Source: Streptomyces griseus subsp. griseus
Lineage (GTDB): Bacteria; Actinomycetota; Actinomycetes; Streptomycetales; Streptomycetaceae
Assembly (NCBI RefSeq): GCF_003610995.1
Contig: NZ_CP032543.1
Location: 1,922,001 to 1,986,000 of the forward strand
DNA length: 64,000 nucleotides
Direction of reading: 5' to 3'
The translations under genes were made by a program, and so were the position numbers. The notes below the pieces were generated by a model. It made no database searches, had not been told where the DNA came from, and worked only from the letters and a program-made list of their open reading frames with translations. Positions 61,799-64,000 of the stretch are shown here, in pieces; position 1 is the stretch's first letter, and every line of letters starts with the position of its first letter.

Positions 61799-61983
61799 AG
61801 GGGATGGTAGCCGCGCCTCTTTCCGGCCCATCGGGGCGGCCCACCACCCGGACAGCGCACATGGGCCATGTCCGGAAGTAGCTGGCCCATCCGTGTGGAC
61901 GGCGAGATATCCCCGGAAATCCGCACCGGGCGCCCGCATAGCCTTGCCGAGGTCGTCGGCGGAGCACCGGGCGCAGGGCACAC

Positions 61984-62061
61984 ATGGGTGGAAACGCCGT
62001 GGAGCTTCCGTCCGACGTGATGCACATCGATGAGGACGAGGCGGTCAAGAGCTTCGCCTGA
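61984..62061 (+). CDS. 25-residue small ORF with its own terminator
   Basis: ATG 61984 begins MGGNAVELPSDVMHIDEDEA, followed by VKSFA and TGA at 62059. The composition is acidic and protein-like. GCAGGG lies upstream; TAGCCT at 61938 could be a -10 box. A perfect 12-bp hairpin follows 21 nt after the stop, which is unusual for a chance ORF. It has no signal, and no modification enzyme lies nearby. Might be a regulatory or RiPP-like peptide, or the C-terminus of a lost gene; not recognised. Confidence 0.5.
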   Translation: MGGNAVELPSDVMHIDEDEAVKSFA

Positions 62062-62082
62062 TCCACTACCCCCTGAACCATC

Positions 62083-62111
62083 GAGGGCGGCGCCACTTCG
62101 GCGCCGCCCTC
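62083..62111 (+). terminator. Hairpin after the 25-residue ORF
   Basis: Perfect 12-bp stem GAGGGCGGCGCC / GGCGCCGCCCTC with an ACTTC loop. Confidence 0.82.
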
Positions 62112-62199
62112 GTGCGTGCTCGGCAGGGAGCCGGGCCACTCCCGAGGCCTCCACAACCACTCTGGCCGCATGCCCGGGGACGGTGCCTGCCGCGTCTTC

Positions 62200-62808
62200 C
62201 CGCCCTCACGTCGAAGGGCTTCTCGCGTTGTCTGCCCGCGGAACTCTTCGGCGTCACCGGGCTCATCGGCACGGTGGTCTCCCTGCCGGCCGCCGTCGCT
62301 CTCGCCGTCACCCTGCCGGCGTGCTCCGGCGACGAACCGCCCAAGAAGGCCTGCACCGTGCCCACCTCACTGTGCTGGATCACCGTCGACCCCGCACTGG
62401 TGAAGGCAGCTCTGCGCGGCGGCAAGGCCCTCTCGACGGCTATTCAGAAGCCGAACGGCGGAACGATCCGCTGCAACCTGTCCGTGGACGGCAAGCTGGT
62501 CCTCAGCCTGGCCCGGCCCGGTGGAGTGAGCGGCAGACCACGGAGGCCGTCTCGTCGGCGTACCCCGGCACGAAGGGCGGAACGATGTCCGAAGACGAAC
62601 GCCTCATTCACGGCGGGGAAGCCGGCGTCTGCAGGACCGTCTCTTCCTGCTGGGCGTCAAAACGTCCGGAGCTGGACCTCTGCAGAGCGGTCGAGACCCG
62701 CGACACCGGCATCGACGACCCGGACGCCATCGAGAAACTGCTCATCGCCTGCACCAATGCGGTCGAAGGGTCTGCGGCCTGCCTCGATGAGGTGCGGCTC
62801 TTCTCCGA
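62200..62808 (+). pseudogene. Broken lipoprotein gene
   Basis: One frame shows a hydrophobic export signal with lipobox-like LPAC (AVALAVTLPACSGDEPPKK) and a Cys-containing domain (CTVPTSLCWITVDPALVKAAL, IRCNLSVDGKLVLSLARP). Near 62520-62545 the coding signal moves to another frame (SERQTTEAVSSAYPGTKGG, CRTVSSCWASKRPELDLCRAVETRD, ACTNAVEGSAACLDEVRLF). No convincing start or stop is present. Paired cysteines hint at a secreted disulfide protein. Family not recognised. Confidence 0.45.
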
Positions 62809-62809
62809 G

Positions 62810-62848
62810 CCGGTACGGGCGACGGGCATCGCCCGTCGCCCGTACCGG
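62810..62848. terminator. 18-bp hairpin between the broken lipoprotein and the ABM gene
   Basis: Perfect 18-bp arms (62810-62827 and 62831-62848) around an ATC loop, placed at the 3' sides of both converging genes. Confidence 0.82.
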
Positions 62849-62867
62849 TGTTGTCGCTCAGCTGCGA

Positions 62868-63167
62868 TCAGCCGAGCGGGGGCGTGTCATCCTCCAGGAT
62901 CTCGAAGACGTCCGGCTCAGGTGTGGCGAGGTCCCCCAGGCCGCGGACCCGGTCGCGGAACGCGTCGGCCTTCATGGCCCGCCGGTGGGACTCGGCGTCC
63001 GCCCAGCGGGCGGTCTCGATGAAGACCTGGGGGTGGTTGACCGAACGGTAGAGGCGGTGGTCGAGAAATCCGGGCTGGCTGCTCATGTGCTCGGTGATGC
63101 CCCCGAGGATCTTCTGGAAGGCGTCGACGTCGCCGTGGACCGTGAGGCGGTTGATCACTGTGATCAC
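62868..63167 (-). CDS. Antibiotic-biosynthesis-monooxygenase (ABM) domain protein
   Basis: 99 residues, a small ferredoxin-like dimeric domain: MITVINRLTVHGDVDAFQKILGGITEHMSSQPGFLDHRLYRSV with ARWADAESHRRAMKADAF. Members are heme-degrading or quinone-type monooxygenases, or have unknown roles. The start is GTG 63167 behind AGGAGAG, overlapping the stop of the acyl-CoA synthetase by 4 nt. The coupling suggests a shared aromatic or acyl substrate. Confidence 0.88.
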   Translation of the reverse strand: MITVINRLTVHGDVDAFQKILGGITEHMSSQPGFLDHRLYRSVNHPQVFIETARWADAESHRRAMKADAFRDRVRGLGDLATPEPDVFEILEDDTPPLG

Positions 63168-64000
63168 GGGTTCTCTCCTATGAGGTCGGAGTGAGGACGG
63201 CCGGCCGCGCCGGGGTGCAGGCGGTCGGCCCGGTCGGTGTGCGCGGCACGTGCGCGCAGTTCGCGGCGGAGGATCTTGCCGTTCGGGGAACGGGGGACGC
63301 GTTCCACCACGTCGAGGTACTTGATCTGCTGGTAGTAGGGGACCTGATCGTTCACATGGGCGGCGAGCTCCGCCGGACCGGGCAGTGCGGCATCCTCGTC
63401 GAGGACGACGAAGGCGTGGGCCACCGCGCCGCTGAAAGGTTCCGGGTGGTCGACCACCGCGCAGTCCCGTACGGCCGGGTGCGTGATGAGGACCTGCTCG
63501 ATCTCCGTGGGTGACACCAGCCAGTTCTCGTACTTGAAGACGTCCTTGATCCGGTCCACCAGGTACAGGTAGCCGTCCTGGTCCCGGTGGCCGATGTCAC
63601 CGGTGGAGAACCAGCCGTCGGCGTCGACCGCGGGGCCGGCGGCGCCGAGGTAGCCACGCATGAGCTGCGGTCCACGGACCTGGATCTCGCCGTCCCGCCC
63701 GGCCGGGAGCGGGGTGCGCCGGTCCATGTCCACCACCCGGCATTCGGTGCCGGGCACCTCAGGGCCCACGGAGCCGGGCCGGGGCCGGGCCGGCGGCTCG
63801 CCGTGTGTGAGCGGGGAGGTCTCGGCCAGTCCGTACCCCTGCACGACCGGGATGCCGAAGTGCGTCCCCAGGGTACGGGCCTGGGCGGGCAGCAGCGCCG
63901 AACCGCCGGAGAAGACCGCGCGGACCGTCTCCAGCCGGAGGCCCGGCAGCCGGGGGTCGGCCGCCAGGTGCGCCAGCCGTACGGGAAGGCTGTAATAGTG
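63164..64000 (-). CDS. Acyl-CoA synthetase/4-coumarate-CoA-ligase-like, C-terminal part
   Basis: 279 residues visible; the N-terminus with the P-loop lies beyond the window. VFSGGSALLPAQ, VVQGYGLAETSPLTHGEPP (A5), GWFSTGDIGHRDQDGYLYLVDRIKDVFKYENWLVSPTEIE (A7-A8) and SPNGKILRRELR (A10 with the catalytic Lys) define an adenylate-forming ligase. YENW in place of the usual YKGY/FQV at the hinge suggests a diverged acyl pocket. Coupled to the ABM gene. Confidence 0.93.
   Translation of the reverse strand, partial: HYYSLPVRLAHLAADPRLPGLRLETVRAVFSGGSALLPAQARTLGTHFGIPVVQGYGLAETSPLTHGEPPARPRPGSVGPEVPGTECRVVDMDRRTPLPAGRDGEIQVRGPQLMRGYLGAAGPAVDADGWFSTGDIGHRDQDGYLYLVDRIKDVFKYENWLVSPTEIEQVLITHPAVRDCAVVDHPEPFSGAVAHAFVVLDEDAALPGPAELAAHVNDQVPYYQQIKYLDVVERVPRSPNGKILRRELRARAAHTDRADRLHPGAAGRPHSDLIGENP

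Overview
The window is chromosomal DNA of a high-GC actinomycete, almost certainly a Streptomyces. The evidence is strong third-position G/C bias, many GTG starts and some likely leaderless starts, the fasR-fabD-fabH-acpP-fabF fatty-acid locus in its Streptomyces order, several actinobacterial 'DUF' families (DUF3052, DUF3145, DUF4429, DUF1023, SCO2400 family), an Mbl-type actin homologue and MatB. No rRNA, tRNA, CRISPR array, insertion sequence or prophage was recognised.

Layout. 0-7 kb: a tellurium-resistance/chemical-stress (Ter) block with a PRPP-binding phosphoribosyltransferase, an HpcH/HpaI-type lyase, a TerD with a repetitive tail, a TerA-like protein, a DUF475/TerC-like membrane protein and two tandem TerD paralogues. 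7-12 kb: AhpE-like peroxiredoxin, DUF3052 and the E1 subunit AceE (a set also clustered in Mycobacterium), then a secreted I36-type inhibitor. 12-21.5 kb: a DHA2 exporter with a divergent TetR, then two paralogous secreted or anchored DUF1023 hydrolases flanking a DUF4429 protein and a DesK/NarL-type two-component system, ending in a membrane acyltransferase. 21.6-27 kb: aldo/keto reductase with MerR, a serine hydrolase, two gene stubs, small membrane proteins and a pirin. 27-32 kb: the housekeeping fatty-acid synthase operon behind its regulator FasR. 33-42 kb: an SGNH lipoprotein, aldose epimerase, GH3 glycosidase with divergent TetR, CysZ-like protein, Ohr, a quinone-type oxidoreductase with divergent MarR, and an SCO2400-family protein. 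42-47 kb: Mbl, a GAF histidine kinase with a degenerate ATPase domain, Lrp and a nitrate/nitrite-porter-like MFS protein. 47-52 kb: a two-gene secreted carbohydrate unit (PQQ-type sugar dehydrogenase-PKD-CBM6, then ThuA-CBM6-GH99-like). 52-56.4 kb: a five-gene ECF sigma, membrane anti-sigma, ABC ATPase and permease operon with a recognisable ECF-type self-promoter. 56.6-59.7 kb: MatB and a fused carboxyltransferase. 59.7-62.9 kb: a decayed stretch (TetR stub, SDR stub, twice-frameshifted MFS gene, broken lipoprotein) that contains an apparently intact 25-codon ORF with its own terminator. 62.9-64 kb: an ABM-domain protein and the end of an acyl-CoA synthetase.

How the parts work together. The window is mostly core metabolism: acetyl-CoA formation (AceE), fatty-acid elongation (Fab) and malonyl-CoA supply (MatB). 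Around it sit envelope and stress modules, each paired with a local regulator. The most unusual points are two deletion scars of identical topology, where a divergent gene pair has lost both 5' halves (near 25.1 and 60.2 kb), the ThuA-CBM6-GH99 fusion coupled to a sugar dehydrogenase, the histidine kinase lacking ATP-binding boxes next to Mbl, and a shared 10-bp element bracketing the two-component system. Gene calls rest on reading the sequence and remembered family features; no database search was run. Several single-base frameshifts lie in G/C runs and could be sequencing errors.
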